Origin: Trichoderma breve | Lineage: Eukaryota > Ascomycota > Sordariomycetes > Hypocreales > Hypocreaceae | Assembly: GCF_028502605.1 (NCBI RefSeq) | Contig: NC_079234.1 | Coordinates: 4,960,001 to 5,024,000 of the forward strand | Direction: 5' to 3' | Length of the DNA stretch: 64,000 nt | Part shown: positions 1-9,266 of the stretch, one piece after another | How the letters are laid out: every line of letters starts with the position of its first letter | Position numbering within the stretch: the first letter of the stretch is position 1 | Position numbers and translations under genes: made by a program | The notes under the pieces: model-generated | Told to the model about the DNA's origin: nothing | The model's input: only the letters and a program-made list of their open reading frames with translations | Database searches by the model: none

Positions 1-332
1 CTTATAAGGGTTGGGGCAGATGACGCAGCAGGGAATTGCACCACATGTTCCAATACACGCGCCAAGATTGTTAACTGTTCGAAACTAGAGTCAGAAAAAG
101 GAGCAAATCAAATTTGGTGATAATAGAACCACAGTGACGTACTCATGCTGCCATACCAGCCCTTGGGATTGGCCTCGCCTCCAATTTCAGCGGCATAGCT
201 GACCTGGAGGTCTTCTCCCCTAGGCGGCTGGACCGTCATCTTGTTCTGGGGTTGGAAGCCGGGGACCGAGGAGCCATCTTGATCAGTGGCCTTGGAGGTG
301 CTGCTGTGGCCAGCGCCGTTGACAGCAGACAT
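1..332 (-). CDS. Stomatin/band-7 (SPFH) family protein, 5' part only
   Basis: Partial gene running off the left edge. Exon 1 is 143..332 and exon 2 is <1..74, with a 68-nt intron at 75..142 (donor GTACGT, acceptor CAG). Spliced, the protein reads into GWYGSMINNLGACIG and then CGAIPCCVICPNPYK. This Gly-Trp-Tyr-Gly plus CC-x-CP-NPY segment is what fungal stomatin-like proteins carry just before the membrane hairpin and SPFH domain, which lie outside the window. The start at 332 was chosen because it sits in CAAACATG; an in-frame ATG at 368 is possible. The N-terminal 50 residues are polar and probably cytosolic. By family, the product would be a membrane scaffold at the plasma or mitochondrial membrane; which membrane cannot be told from this fragment. 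Confidence 0.8.
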
Positions 333-3300
333 GTTTGCGGTGTTGGAGCTTTGCAGTGGCGATTGCAAGGGGAAAAGGCGACAATCAGGTTACTCTGGGG
401 GAGAAACAGCAGCTACGATAACACAGCTTGTTGCTTGTTGCTGAGCCTATACAAAAAGATATGAAAGTAAACAAATCTTGTGGAAGCGCAGTCCAGTAGA
501 GAGGAGAGAGCACTAGGGAAGAGGAGGAGCTTTGGGGTGGCTGTTGAGTACATCTTATATAATGAGACAGCTCGGTGGTGTGGTTGCATTCCTAGTTCGT
601 CGAGCAGTAGCCCACCAGGTCGTAGCTGCAAGAGTAGCGCGACGACGTAACCGCGAGCACGACGGGTGTGTGTGGAAGGCACGAGGTACGTACTGTCTGA
701 GGCACTGCCTGCCGATGGAAATAGACGGCAAGAAGAGCACAGACAATGGCTTTCCCCTTGGGTACTAACCGTGGTACTCGTACTTGGTGCTCCCAATGGG
801 TAAGGTACTCGGAACAACTTCCGGTGGGAAATGGCTGGAGCTCTGCATACAGTATCTTGGTAGCTTGAATGGGTCACTGCCCAACCTTGGTGCCGGTACT
901 TGGACTAAAAGAGCTGCTGCACAGCCTCGTCATCATATCACCTGCTCACCGATTTAGCAGAAGCCTTGCTGTCCTCCTGGCCGTACTCTGTACTCAGTAC
1001 ATGCTTGCATCTACCTAGCACGGCCTAGCAGCAGCATCGCCCGTCGATGAACCTAGTACATTCTGTATTTGCACATGGGCGAGTGGAAGAGGCAACAGCC
1101 GATTGAACCCTTGCCAAATCGTCCGTTGATGCAAGTGGGTGGAGAATCCACACTCGGCACCGCATCGCCGTGCGGGGAGGCGAAAAGCGGGCTGCGTTTC
1201 TGTACGTGTAAGTTACTTTCGACACCCTCTTTTTTATTTTCAATCTTTTTTAATTCTCTCTGCTATTTGGCTTTTTCTGCTTTATGCGGCCTGCTTCCTG
1301 TTTCTGTCATTGTCGCAAGTACCTTTCCGGGGTAGCTTGCAGAGGCTAGAACCGCGGGCTCCAATGGTGTGACGTGGTTGATCGTTCCGGTCGGTTTCAA
1401 CGGCACGGAGAAAGCACAAACCTCCAAGGAGTGCGACACGCTCCGTTTCGAAACCATCACCAGCCGAAAGAGCTGTTTCTCTCGGCTAAAGACTTGGAAT
1501 CCAAAACCTCGGTTTGTTAAGCACAAGACAGATTGCTATACATGGGTCATGGAGTAAGCAACCATGGCACTGTGCAACAACATGAACCATGTCTTGACGC
1601 TTTGGTCAGCTTATGACGGCTTCAACATATGTACTAAGGTAGGTACCAACATCTGTCAGTAGCAGATGTACCTTGCTTGCTAGCAGATAAACCGCTTGAT
1701 CGCCAATTCCTGCCATCCATGTTTCCGTCTCCCACGAAAAACCAATCGAAGCCATGCTGCTTTCGACACAACCCATTTGTCGTATCGTGCCCAATTCGCT
1801 TCGTTGGTCGCATGCGCGCTATCAAGCCGATTTACCCTAGACCAGGGCCTAGACGGAAGTGGTCCGTCATAGAAGCCTCACTTTTTGGAATCCCTTTTTC
1901 CATTGACCGACATGACGATTGAGGCTTCTATTCGACGGACGGGCAGTAACGGAACTGCTGGTCATTGGCTAGCGGTGCCGTTGTACAGAGTACTTCTGAT
2001 GTCGACGGGATACAGTATGGACAATAAGAACAAAGCCACGTTCGGTGGAGTTTGGGCACGATCGCCAAAGACAACCACAATAACAAGCTTCCAGATCCTG
2101 CAGCATGGCTGACCCAAAGAGACCGCCCGTATTCTCCGTATCGACGCTTGACCACATTTTACTGGCCAGATCGCCCTGGGCCATTTCCACAAAGAAACAT
2201 GCATCAATCTTTACCGACTCCAGCACTGCCACAGCACGTCGTCTTGGCAAACTCCGTAACAGCGCTGCAATGTGCCATCTCTGGTAAAGTGAAAAGCATC
2301 AAAGAACAAGCATGACAAAAAAGCACTCACCGCTGTAGCCCTGCACGTGGTACAATTTTTTCAACAACGAACCCCCCAAATCTAGCTCAACTCATCAACT
2401 CAAATTATGTCAAAAGCCCGATTTCTCATCACTCCCCCCAGAAGGAAATGGCTTCTGCTTAGCATGCTTTTAGCTCATTCGGCATGATGAAATGCCACCA
2501 GCAAGCGCTGATTTGCTCTGCTGATCATCAGACCCGGGTCAACACATTCAGAAACCCCCGACCCCGACCCAAGCCATGCTGCGTGATTTGCTCCGGCCGC
2601 CGCCCTTCCAGAAACCTTCTGCTTTTGTCCAAGAGCAGCATTTACTCGTACTCGGCGGTTTCCAATCTTGGAACAAGATATGCCATGGAGAAAGACTGCG
2701 CCCAGTGGTTGAGCGGTTTTCTTTGTTTGCTTTGCTTTGCTTTGGGCTTTGTTGGGTTTGGTTCTTCTTCGCTGCCGTGATCCTTCGCCCGACAATGCCA
2801 CAATGATGTCCATTCTGATAGCTTGTAGAATTGCCCCCCGTTGTACATTGTCCAACGAGAACCCCTGGAATTGTGTCTGCCTTGGGAGACCGTAGTTGTG
2901 ATCGACTTAGGCGTCCACAAAACCGGCAATCTGAAAGGAATCTAGACCTACACCATTAATCCCGCGCGTATGCATATCACAACTCCGTTAATCATGTAAT
3001 ATTCCCGGTTAGCCTCGCGTATTACTTGATATTGAGCTAGACCCACCGACGATGGTTCCTTCGCGTGTTGATGTGCCTCATCGCCGCTTGGCACTTCCGG
3101 TGGCAGGCTGACAAGATATTTGGAAATGGGCGCCAAGCCTGGCGAAGCTAGCATGGTGAATTCCCATTGTTGATCACCGTGGCGGTGGCTTGAAGCGGAA
3201 AGCATCGAGAAAAGCCTTGCCATCGCTTAGATTACGGTTGACGGCATAAAGTTTGTCTAATGAGAGCCGCCAGCTTGACAATTGGAACAAAGGAGGCGCG

Positions 3301-3597
3301 GCTTGAGTTTCCCTGGACCTAGCCTGTGGCCCAATCCATCAAGAATTAAGAAGTAGAATAGCAAACAGCACAAAACATAATCTAGCGACAAGAAGGAACA
3401 TGTATGATGGCTACATGTCCACATTTTGAACTCCGTACCCGTTTTCTAGTTCCCCTAGGCGGCATCGTCTTTGAGCAGCCTTGAAACGTCCCGTTACTCG
3501 TAACACCTTGTCCATAGCCTTTGTGTGTCTTTACCAAGTCCAAAGCAAATCAAACATCATTATCGTATCTTCCTGGTCCCGTCAAGCGTTGGCACCA
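333..3597. other. Intergenic, no supported gene
   Basis: This 3.3 kb lies between the stomatin-type gene and the 3' end of apc10. It has only short open frames without a recognisable family or a consistent intron structure. Two weak candidates were looked at (2105..2287 plus, 2948..3223 minus) and not called. The part next to 332 should hold the stomatin promoter. CGTACTCGTACT-like low-order repetition is scattered through 770-1000. Confidence 0.5.
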
Positions 3598-5001
3598 TTA
3601 TCGAATCTCTGCATCCCGCATGAAGTCTGGGAGGGTAAAACCAGAATCACCACCCTCAAGCCGCGCCGCAGCCAGCGTCTGCGCAATCTCGTCCAGTCTG
3701 GGAGTGCTAGCAGCCGCAAGAGTCTCCGCAACATCCATTGTATCCAGGGGATCATCCATACGAGAGTTCTCAGCCTCACTAGGTTGAACGGCGTCTGCAT
3801 CAAAGGCGTAGATTTTTATACCACGTAGGTGTGTGTCTTTGCCATTTTGATGGTTCTCTAGGATCTGCATCTGCAGCACCCAAGACACGAGTGTGTTGCC
3901 GTCTGGCTCGCCGCCAACGCCTGCGAGAGGCACTTGCTGCCAGCCCACCGGGCTCGCGAGGTTCATGGCAGCAAACTGGATAAGATTGTTCTCGCTGGTG
4001 CCCGACTTGAATATAATCTTGGTGGGAGTGTAGGATTCATCCTCGTTGTAGTTGACATAAAAGCGAATGTCTCGGATACCCACTCTCTTGACAAAGTATA
4101 TGGTGAGCTTGTGCGGCTGCGGGCCATCCGATCTAAGCAAATGAGTTAAAACCCCGTTCTAGTAGACAGATGGGAAGGGAGGGAAGCCAGTGTACACTTA
4201 CTGCCAGTATGAGGTCAAGTCATCACTACGAAGCTGCTCAACACCATTGCCCGGCTTGTGGCTGCTCACGGTAAACTTTCCCAAGTTGGAAATCTCCTTG
4301 AGGCCAAAGACAACGGGGTCCATCATTGCCAGGGGCTCCTGTTCCCCTTCAACTTGCTCATCAACATTGTCGTCGTCGTTATCATCGACATTCTCGTCTA
4401 GATTCTCGTCAAGGCTTGCTTCCTCCGCATCGTATTGGCCTTGAGACATGGCATCATCGTCATACGTCATCTGGTCGGCTTGCTGTTCTAGAACGGCTGT
4501 CATGCCTCGCCTCGTCATTCCGAGATGGCTGAGATCTGGCTCTGATTCAGTGCCAGAGCCGGAGCCAGAGCCATCGCTGTCGAACTGCAGACTGAGACGG
4601 TTGTTGGTGTTTCTCCGCGTGGCTGAAATCATGTTAGCGGTTACAGACTGGCGAATGCTGCTGCGTCCTAGGCGGCGCCTTTGGAGGCGCCTTTGCCGCT
4701 GAAACGAATGGCAGCGCAAATGCAAGAGGGAGAGCCGTTTAATCTCTCTAGTTCGATGCGCCACTCGGTGCGAAATAGCCTGCACAGTGGCATCTCTATT
4801 CTCCTTGTCTGGAGAGGGAAACGGCCGAAGCACCGACTCTCTGCGGTCAAGGATATTGCCGTGAGAGGAGATGGTAAGCGGCTGGAGGGGACGACGATTG
4901 CTTCCAGTTGGTCTGTTGTAGGGGGGTGAGACTCGAGTGGAAGGCAAGTTCTCCTGAGGGACTTCTTCTCGAGGCTGGAGGATGCGCTGTCCAAGAGGCA
5001 T
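3598..5001 (-). CDS. apc10: Anaphase-promoting complex subunit 10 (Doc1)
   Basis: Two exons, 4202..5001 and 3598..4132, with a 69-nt intron (GTAAGT..TTAG); 444 residues. The DOC fold starts near residue 226 and the intron falls inside it (SYW-Q|SDGPQPHK). It continues through the KLTIYFVKRVGIRDIRFYV strand and the late HLRGIKIYA strand typical of Apc10, the subunit that with a co-activator recognises D-box substrates for ubiquitination at mitosis. The last two residues are Ile-Arg, the IR tail by which Apc10 docks on TPR subunits. The human protein is about 185 residues, so the 225-residue low-complexity N-terminus (basic, then Asp/Glu-rich at about 190-220) is a large extension. The start at 5001 lies in CAAAATGCC and no in-frame upstream coding was seen. 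Confidence 0.93.
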
Positions 5002-5450
5002 TTTGAAAACGAGAGTAGGAAAGCGGCTTCGCCTGCAGTGAATGTAGATGAATGGCTATTGTGGTTGCAGGGCAGCTGCCTCTGATTGGCCAGTGCAGTG
5101 GGATATTGAAGGAGAGGTAAAGACAATTGTAGCAGGAATGAGTGAATGAATAGAACAAAATGAATGAATGCTTGCAACGGGCAAGCAGCTGAATGAATGA
5201 ATGAATGACTGGCTGGCTGAATGGGAAAAGACTGGAAGGAGGATGATGGATCCTTGATGCGAGGAAGAAAGAAGGAAGAAGGAGGAAGAGAGAAAACGAA
5301 AGACCAAAGTAGGCGTGGTGGGATAAAAAACGACCACTGGAAAAAAGGATTGCAGAGGCAGAAGGAAGTGGGAAGAAGAGAAAAAAAGAGTGATTCACAA
5401 GTGACGCCAAACTGAACAAGAAGCCAGCCAGACATAAGACCAACATTGAT
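5002..5450 (-). promoter_or_regulatory. Pyrimidine-rich leader/promoter of apc10
   Basis: Read on the minus strand, 5221..5420 is almost continuous CT-rich sequence, and 5100..5220 carries ATTC-type repeats. Long CT tracts directly upstream of the start codon are typical of filamentous-fungal promoters and transcript leaders. A 294-codon frame runs through it (to 5552), but its composition is that of the tract, not of a protein. Confidence 0.5.
5191..5207. repeat. (GAAT)n microsatellite
   Basis: Four tandem GAAT units, with further interrupted GAATGAAT copies at 5142-5170, inside the apc10 upstream region. Confidence 0.8.
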
Positions 5451-5600
5451 CAGGGGTTGCATCATTCGTCCCCCCTCTATGATACAGTCTTCATGTATAA
5501 GTATACAAGCAACAACTGGTGCTTTATAACCTCCAATACTCAAGATAAACAAAAAAAAAAATAAACATCAGTAACATCAAGGAAATCATCATCAACTCAC

Positions 5601-5865
5601 ATCTATGCAGTCTGAATGGATTCGGCGGCGGTTCCATCTCGCGCCTCCTGTGCCCAAATTCCGGCGCCTGGTGCACATGCATGCCAGCTGCCACGGCGAT
5701 GGAGGCGTCCGGCGTCACCTGGACCTGCAGCGCCTGGCGGCGGGTGCGGCGATGCTGCGTCGCGGCCTCGAGCTCGAGCTGGGCCTGAGCCTGCAGCGAA
5801 GCCTCTTGGCTGGAGGCTGCTGAAGCTGCATGGCGCGCTCTTCTGGAGCCGCGAGGGACATCCAT
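5601..5865 (-). CDS. Unrecognised protein, first exon only
   Basis: An ATG at 5865 opens 88 codons with a strongly C/G-biased third position, like the confirmed genes here. They run to a good donor (AGAT|GTGAGT) at 5600. The encoded part is Arg/Gln/Ala-rich (MDVPRGSRRARHAASAASS, then a QAQAQLELEAATQ helix) and ends near EMEPPPNPFRLHR. No family is recognised. The following exon is not resolved: acceptors near 5540, 5530 and 5510 give only short or CT-tract-derived extensions. It may be a short protein ending soon after the intron. It lies upstream of apc10 on the same strand. The codon pattern is the main evidence. Confidence 0.4.
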
Positions 5866-6556
5866 CGTGAGAGCTTCTTTCGCGGGAAAAGGTGGTCGAT
5901 GGCATTGTATGGAAGAGGGCGATATGTCGTTGCGCGTGGTCACGTGATGGGGTGATGGCCGACAACATCGAAATAAACAATCACTCACTCATCAGCAAGA
6001 CTCGTTTACCAATTCACATGTCATGAAATCTTAGGATTGACTTTATTTAACAGCCCTTCTGATGATAGGAGAAGATGGCGAGAATTGCTAATTTTACGGT
6101 CAATAGATGTTACCGGCTGCATCTGTTAGGTACATTCAACGCATTCTTAACATCACAATACAAGTACCGGCGTCGTCTTTCGTTGATTAGATCAGCTGCC
6201 ACAGCTTGTTGAACACAAACCGTTTGGGAAGAAAACAAAGCCTCTACAAGGAAGGAAAACTCTGCTCAACAACACCGACGAGATGGAGGAGGAACGATCG
6301 ATTTCCCGGCAGGCGTCGTCTGCATTGTCGTCTCAGGCAACGGCTAAACATCTGCTCATGCTCATGGGAAAGGAAAACATGGCCTTCGACTCTCTTTACT
6401 TCGAACTTTTGTTTACCAAACTGCAGCATCTTCATCAATTTCATTCTATTATCAAGCTCCGTGATAGTCACTCTTTTAAACAGCTATTTATCACTACATA
6501 CGCAGGAGCCACCCTTCTTTCTCTATAAAGCATCGTCCAACCTACCAACCGCAGTC
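5866..6556. other. Intergenic region between divergent genes
   Basis: Presumed shared upstream region of the minus-strand exon at 5601..5865 and the plus-strand gene at 6557. An in-frame open stretch extends upstream from 6557 to 6206, but it lacks coding-like third positions and I treat it as leader. No specific motif identified. Confidence 0.45.
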
Positions 6557-7633
6557 ATGTTCACCGGCAGAGACGTGAAAATATCCAAATTGGTGCTCGT
6601 AACCCTCTGTTTCTCAGGCGGCATCGCCTTGGTGACATATGTGACTCGGTCGATTTACGACGAGATACACAGCTCTCTGATACCTAAAAATGAAACATCC
6701 TTCGCCATCTCCCCTGAGGACTGTCCAAGGATGGCTTCTGTTCCCGCAGCGGCAGTGATTGATGCACGCTCTCTCAAAAAGCACAAACTTAATGGGCAAG
6801 AGATCATGTTAATCGCCATGTTTGGTACCATGTTCCTTTCTTTGTGTTGGTCGTGGGTGAAGCAGAGATTCGGGTCGAGAATATCGGAGTGGTGGAGAAG
6901 CAAGACACGCGGCCCAGCCCCATCTCCAGTACTCATCGGCTTGGAAGACATAGTCAACAGAATTAGGCCTGCGAGGTGGTGGTCTCCCTCTCCCCCTGAG
7001 CTGTCGCTTCACGAAGACGGGCAACAGCCCGATCCTTTCTTACGACAGGATGAGCAGCAAGTCGGAAGAGTGCGCAGAGCGATCCCGCCAGCAAATATGA
7101 TTCGAGAGGTAACGTTGCCGACTGTTCGCCCATCGAGCGACTCGGCAAGGTCAGCCCCGGCTGCTACACCTACGTTGCCGACTGTTCGCACGTCGAGCGA
7201 TTCAGTAAAGTCGGCCCCGGGTGCTATATCTCCTCAAGAGATGCCGAGTACAGATGCCGACTGCAATCCACCAAGGACGCTGAGTACAACTCTTGGCAGC
7301 ATTCCAACGGAGTTGACTCTCGAAGTAACGAGGAATTCAACACCGCCGAATCTAGAGGTCGTGAGCACTCTTACACTGCCGAATTCAGATGCCGTGAGCA
7401 CTTCGACATACCCCGATTCAGATGCCGTGAGCATTTCGACATACCCCGATACAGATGATTTGAGCACTTTGACACTGCCGAATTCAGAAGCCGTGAAAGC
7501 TCTGGCACAGACAAAGCCCGATCCAGAGGCCGTGAGCTCTCTAACACAGCCATCTTTGGAGACCCCAGATAGCCCAACACTGCCGACGGTGCCTATGGCG
7601 GAAAGCAAAAATGTCGAAGACGGACCGGCATGA
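6557..7633 (+). CDS. Two-helix membrane protein with 11-residue repeat tail
   Basis: Intronless, 358 residues from the ATG at 6557. Upstream in-frame ATGs (first at 6206) are less likely because the intervening codons are AT-rich and leader-like. Two hydrophobic segments are visible: LVLVTLCFSGGIALVTYV near residues 12-30 and IMLIAMFGTMFLSLCWSWV near 83-101. About 50 polar residues with one N-x-S/T site lie between them. The C-terminal 200 residues are Pro/Ser/Thr-rich. They contain a near-duplicate TLPTVRPSSDSARSAP / TLPTVRTSSDSVKSAP, then a run of 11-residue repeats of the type PDSDAVSxSTY. No family is recognised. The topology (both ends on one side, long disordered tail) suggests a membrane-anchored scaffold or a cell-surface protein; this is inference. 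Confidence 0.7.
   Translation: MFTGRDVKISKLVLVTLCFSGGIALVTYVTRSIYDEIHSSLIPKNETSFAISPEDCPRMASVPAAAVIDARSLKKHKLNGQEIMLIAMFGTMFLSLCWSWVKQRFGSRISEWWRSKTRGPAPSPVLIGLEDIVNRIRPARWWSPSPPELSLHEDGQQPDPFLRQDEQQVGRVRRAIPPANMIREVTLPTVRPSSDSARSAPAATPTLPTVRTSSDSVKSAPGAISPQEMPSTDADCNPPRTLSTTLGSIPTELTLEVTRNSTPPNLEVVSTLTLPNSDAVSTSTYPDSDAVSISTYPDTDDLSTLTLPNSEAVKALAQTKPDPEAVSSLTQPSLETPDSPTLPTVPMAESKNVEDGPA
7346..7566 (+). repeat. 33-bp tandem repeat (11-residue unit)
   Basis: In-frame tandem units begin P-N-L-E-V-V-S, P-N-S-D-A-V-S, P-D-S-D-A-V-S, P-D-T-D-D-L-S, P-N-S-E-A-V-K and P-D-P-E-A-V-S. The two central copies (7383 and 7416) are nearly identical in DNA with a period of exactly 33. Outer copies are diverged, and one carries a two-residue insertion. 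Confidence 0.85.
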
Positions 7634-7983
7634 TCGAAGCTAGGTACCTTGAGTCGAAAAGATGCCACGCGCCTGCCGCTTGGATATCAACAGAACGGTG
7701 TGTTTCTATTTCAAAGGAGAAAATACATATGAGAATCGTATGGCAGCGAATGATATTCTCTATGTCGTTGGAATTGGTTGAGCGATGAGCTGTATATATG
7801 ATATATGTACTTGAAAGCGTTGGTAAGGCGTTGGAGCTCTCATTAGTTGTACAGATGGAAATTGTGGTATGGGTAGATGGTATTAATTCAAAGCGTATTT
7901 ATAAAGAGTCCGTCTTTATATCCTGTGAAAGCTGGTTGAATAAAAGGTTCTACTCAGCCCTTGGACTCCTCTTCCATCCAATT

Positions 7984-8845
7984 TCAATCTCCACGAACAT
8001 CCGCAGGCAATGGCATCTGCCTCGTCCAGATATTCATGCCAATCTTCTCTCCGCTCACCACCGGCAATCCGGCATGCAGCGTCCTCTGGTCCCCCCTGCC
8101 ATCCGCCAGCAAGTTCTCCCAATACACGACATTGCCCTCAATAGGCCTAAAGGTTACGCCTGACTCATACTCTTCATCGCAGTCTATAAACTTACACCAG
8201 CGCTCATCCCGGGGCGCGTCCAGGATCGGAAAGTTTGTGCCCCCACCCGTGATGTTGTCGGCCTTTACGTATCCAAAGAAGGAGCTGATGCGGTTCCCAC
8301 CGAGAGACACGGTTGCGTGGGATGGATTGGTGAACCAGTCGGTGTGAAAGTGGTAGCGCTCCGTGACGGCGTACTTGACGAGCTGGATGGGCTCGAGGTG
8401 AGACTCGGGCACGTCGAAGCCCTGGAAGTCGAGGGCGCGGGCCTCGATGCAGCGGACGACGGCGTCTCTGTCGACGGTTGTTGATTGGGATGTGCGGACG
8501 GAGTGGATTGCAGAGTTTCCGCCCTTGAGCACTGCGGAATGCTTGAAGTGGCCTTGGCTGTGGGGGTTTCTGTCAGTTAGTATACTGTTCTATTCATTGG
8601 GTTCATTTGCTTGGCGAGAGGCAAACTTACGCGATATGTTGTAAGTGAAGTCGTTCTTCATCGGTGACAAAGTTCTCAATGTAAATGACCAGGGGGGATT
8701 TGCTCAAAAGGTGCATTTTATATGGAGGATGAGTGCACTCGTAGTCGCTCAGCTTCTTCTGTGACGCATCACTTGCGCCTGAAGCAATTCCCATGCCGAC
8801 GGCCATTACGGCCAGCCAGCGGACTAGACTCTGCGAATACATCAT
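7984..8845 (-). CDS. Prolyl 4-hydroxylase, alpha-subunit type 2OG-Fe(II) oxygenase
   Basis: Two exons, 8631..8845 and 7984..8557, with a 73-nt intron (GTAAGT..CACAG); 262 residues. A signal peptide (MMYSQSLVRWLAVMAVGMG, cleavage near ASG-AS) sends it to the secretory pathway. The catalytic double-stranded beta-helix shows the complete metal triad, H143-x-D145 in YHFHTDWF and H233 in RTLHAGLP. K243 in GEKIGMNIWTR would bind 2-oxoglutarate. By family it hydroxylates peptidyl proline with Fe2+, 2-oxoglutarate and ascorbate. There is no C-terminal HDEL, so if it stays in the ER it needs a partner. It is divergent from the HDEL-tailed PDI-like gene 421 bp away, which suggests co-expression. The start at 8845 (or Met2 at 8842) precedes the signal peptide directly. 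Confidence 0.92.
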
Positions 8846-9266
8846 GTTCTCAACTAGGAATGTGGACTAGAGAATTTCATGTACGGGAATGAGAGAAAAG
8901 AGAGGGGGAATATTCTTTCCACGATGAAGTTGTACATGTATCTCATTCAGACTTATCGTCAGGATATCTCGGCACAGCTTGGAGGCGCTTTCGATCCCCC
9001 CCCGGAATCTCAAACAAAACGTTGAAACACGAGACGTAGCGTCGATGCCCAAGACTGACGATGGCGGGTTTGACCCCGTCGTTTCGAGTCCAGCCAAACC
9101 CCTGCAATCTGACCCCGTCTTACATACATGTATGGAGGGGGAAAACCTCCAAATATTCATGGCCTAACTAATAATCGAAGAAGAAGGAAAAATCGCATCT
9201 CCTTTGATCTATTCCATCAGAAGGAGCAAGCGCCATTGAATTGATTATTTCAGCACGTATACAAAC
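8846..9266. promoter_or_regulatory. Bidirectional promoter of P4H and PDI-like genes
   Basis: All 421 bp between two divergent start codons. It contains the direct repeat TGACCCCGTC at 9071..9080 and 9110..9119 (39 bp apart), a C8 tract near 8995, and a GGAGGGGGAAAACCTCC inverted element near 9134. The repeat is a candidate common operator; its binding factor is unknown. Confidence 0.6.

Noticed and set aside
2105..2287. 60-codon plus-strand frame with fairly C-rich third positions
   Set aside because: No family, no good start context and no supporting neighbouring exon; too short to call.
2948..3223. 91-codon minus-strand frame
   Set aside because: Codon use is mixed, no motif is visible and no partner exon was found.
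4668..5552. 294-codon minus-strand frame over the apc10 start region
   Set aside because: Its amino acids (runs of Phe, Leu, Ser) mirror a CT-rich tract, and it overlaps the well-supported apc10 exon in another frame.
6206..6556. N-terminal extension of the two-helix membrane protein
   Set aside because: Open frame, but AT-rich third positions and no protein-like pattern; the ATG at 6557 precedes the first membrane helix.
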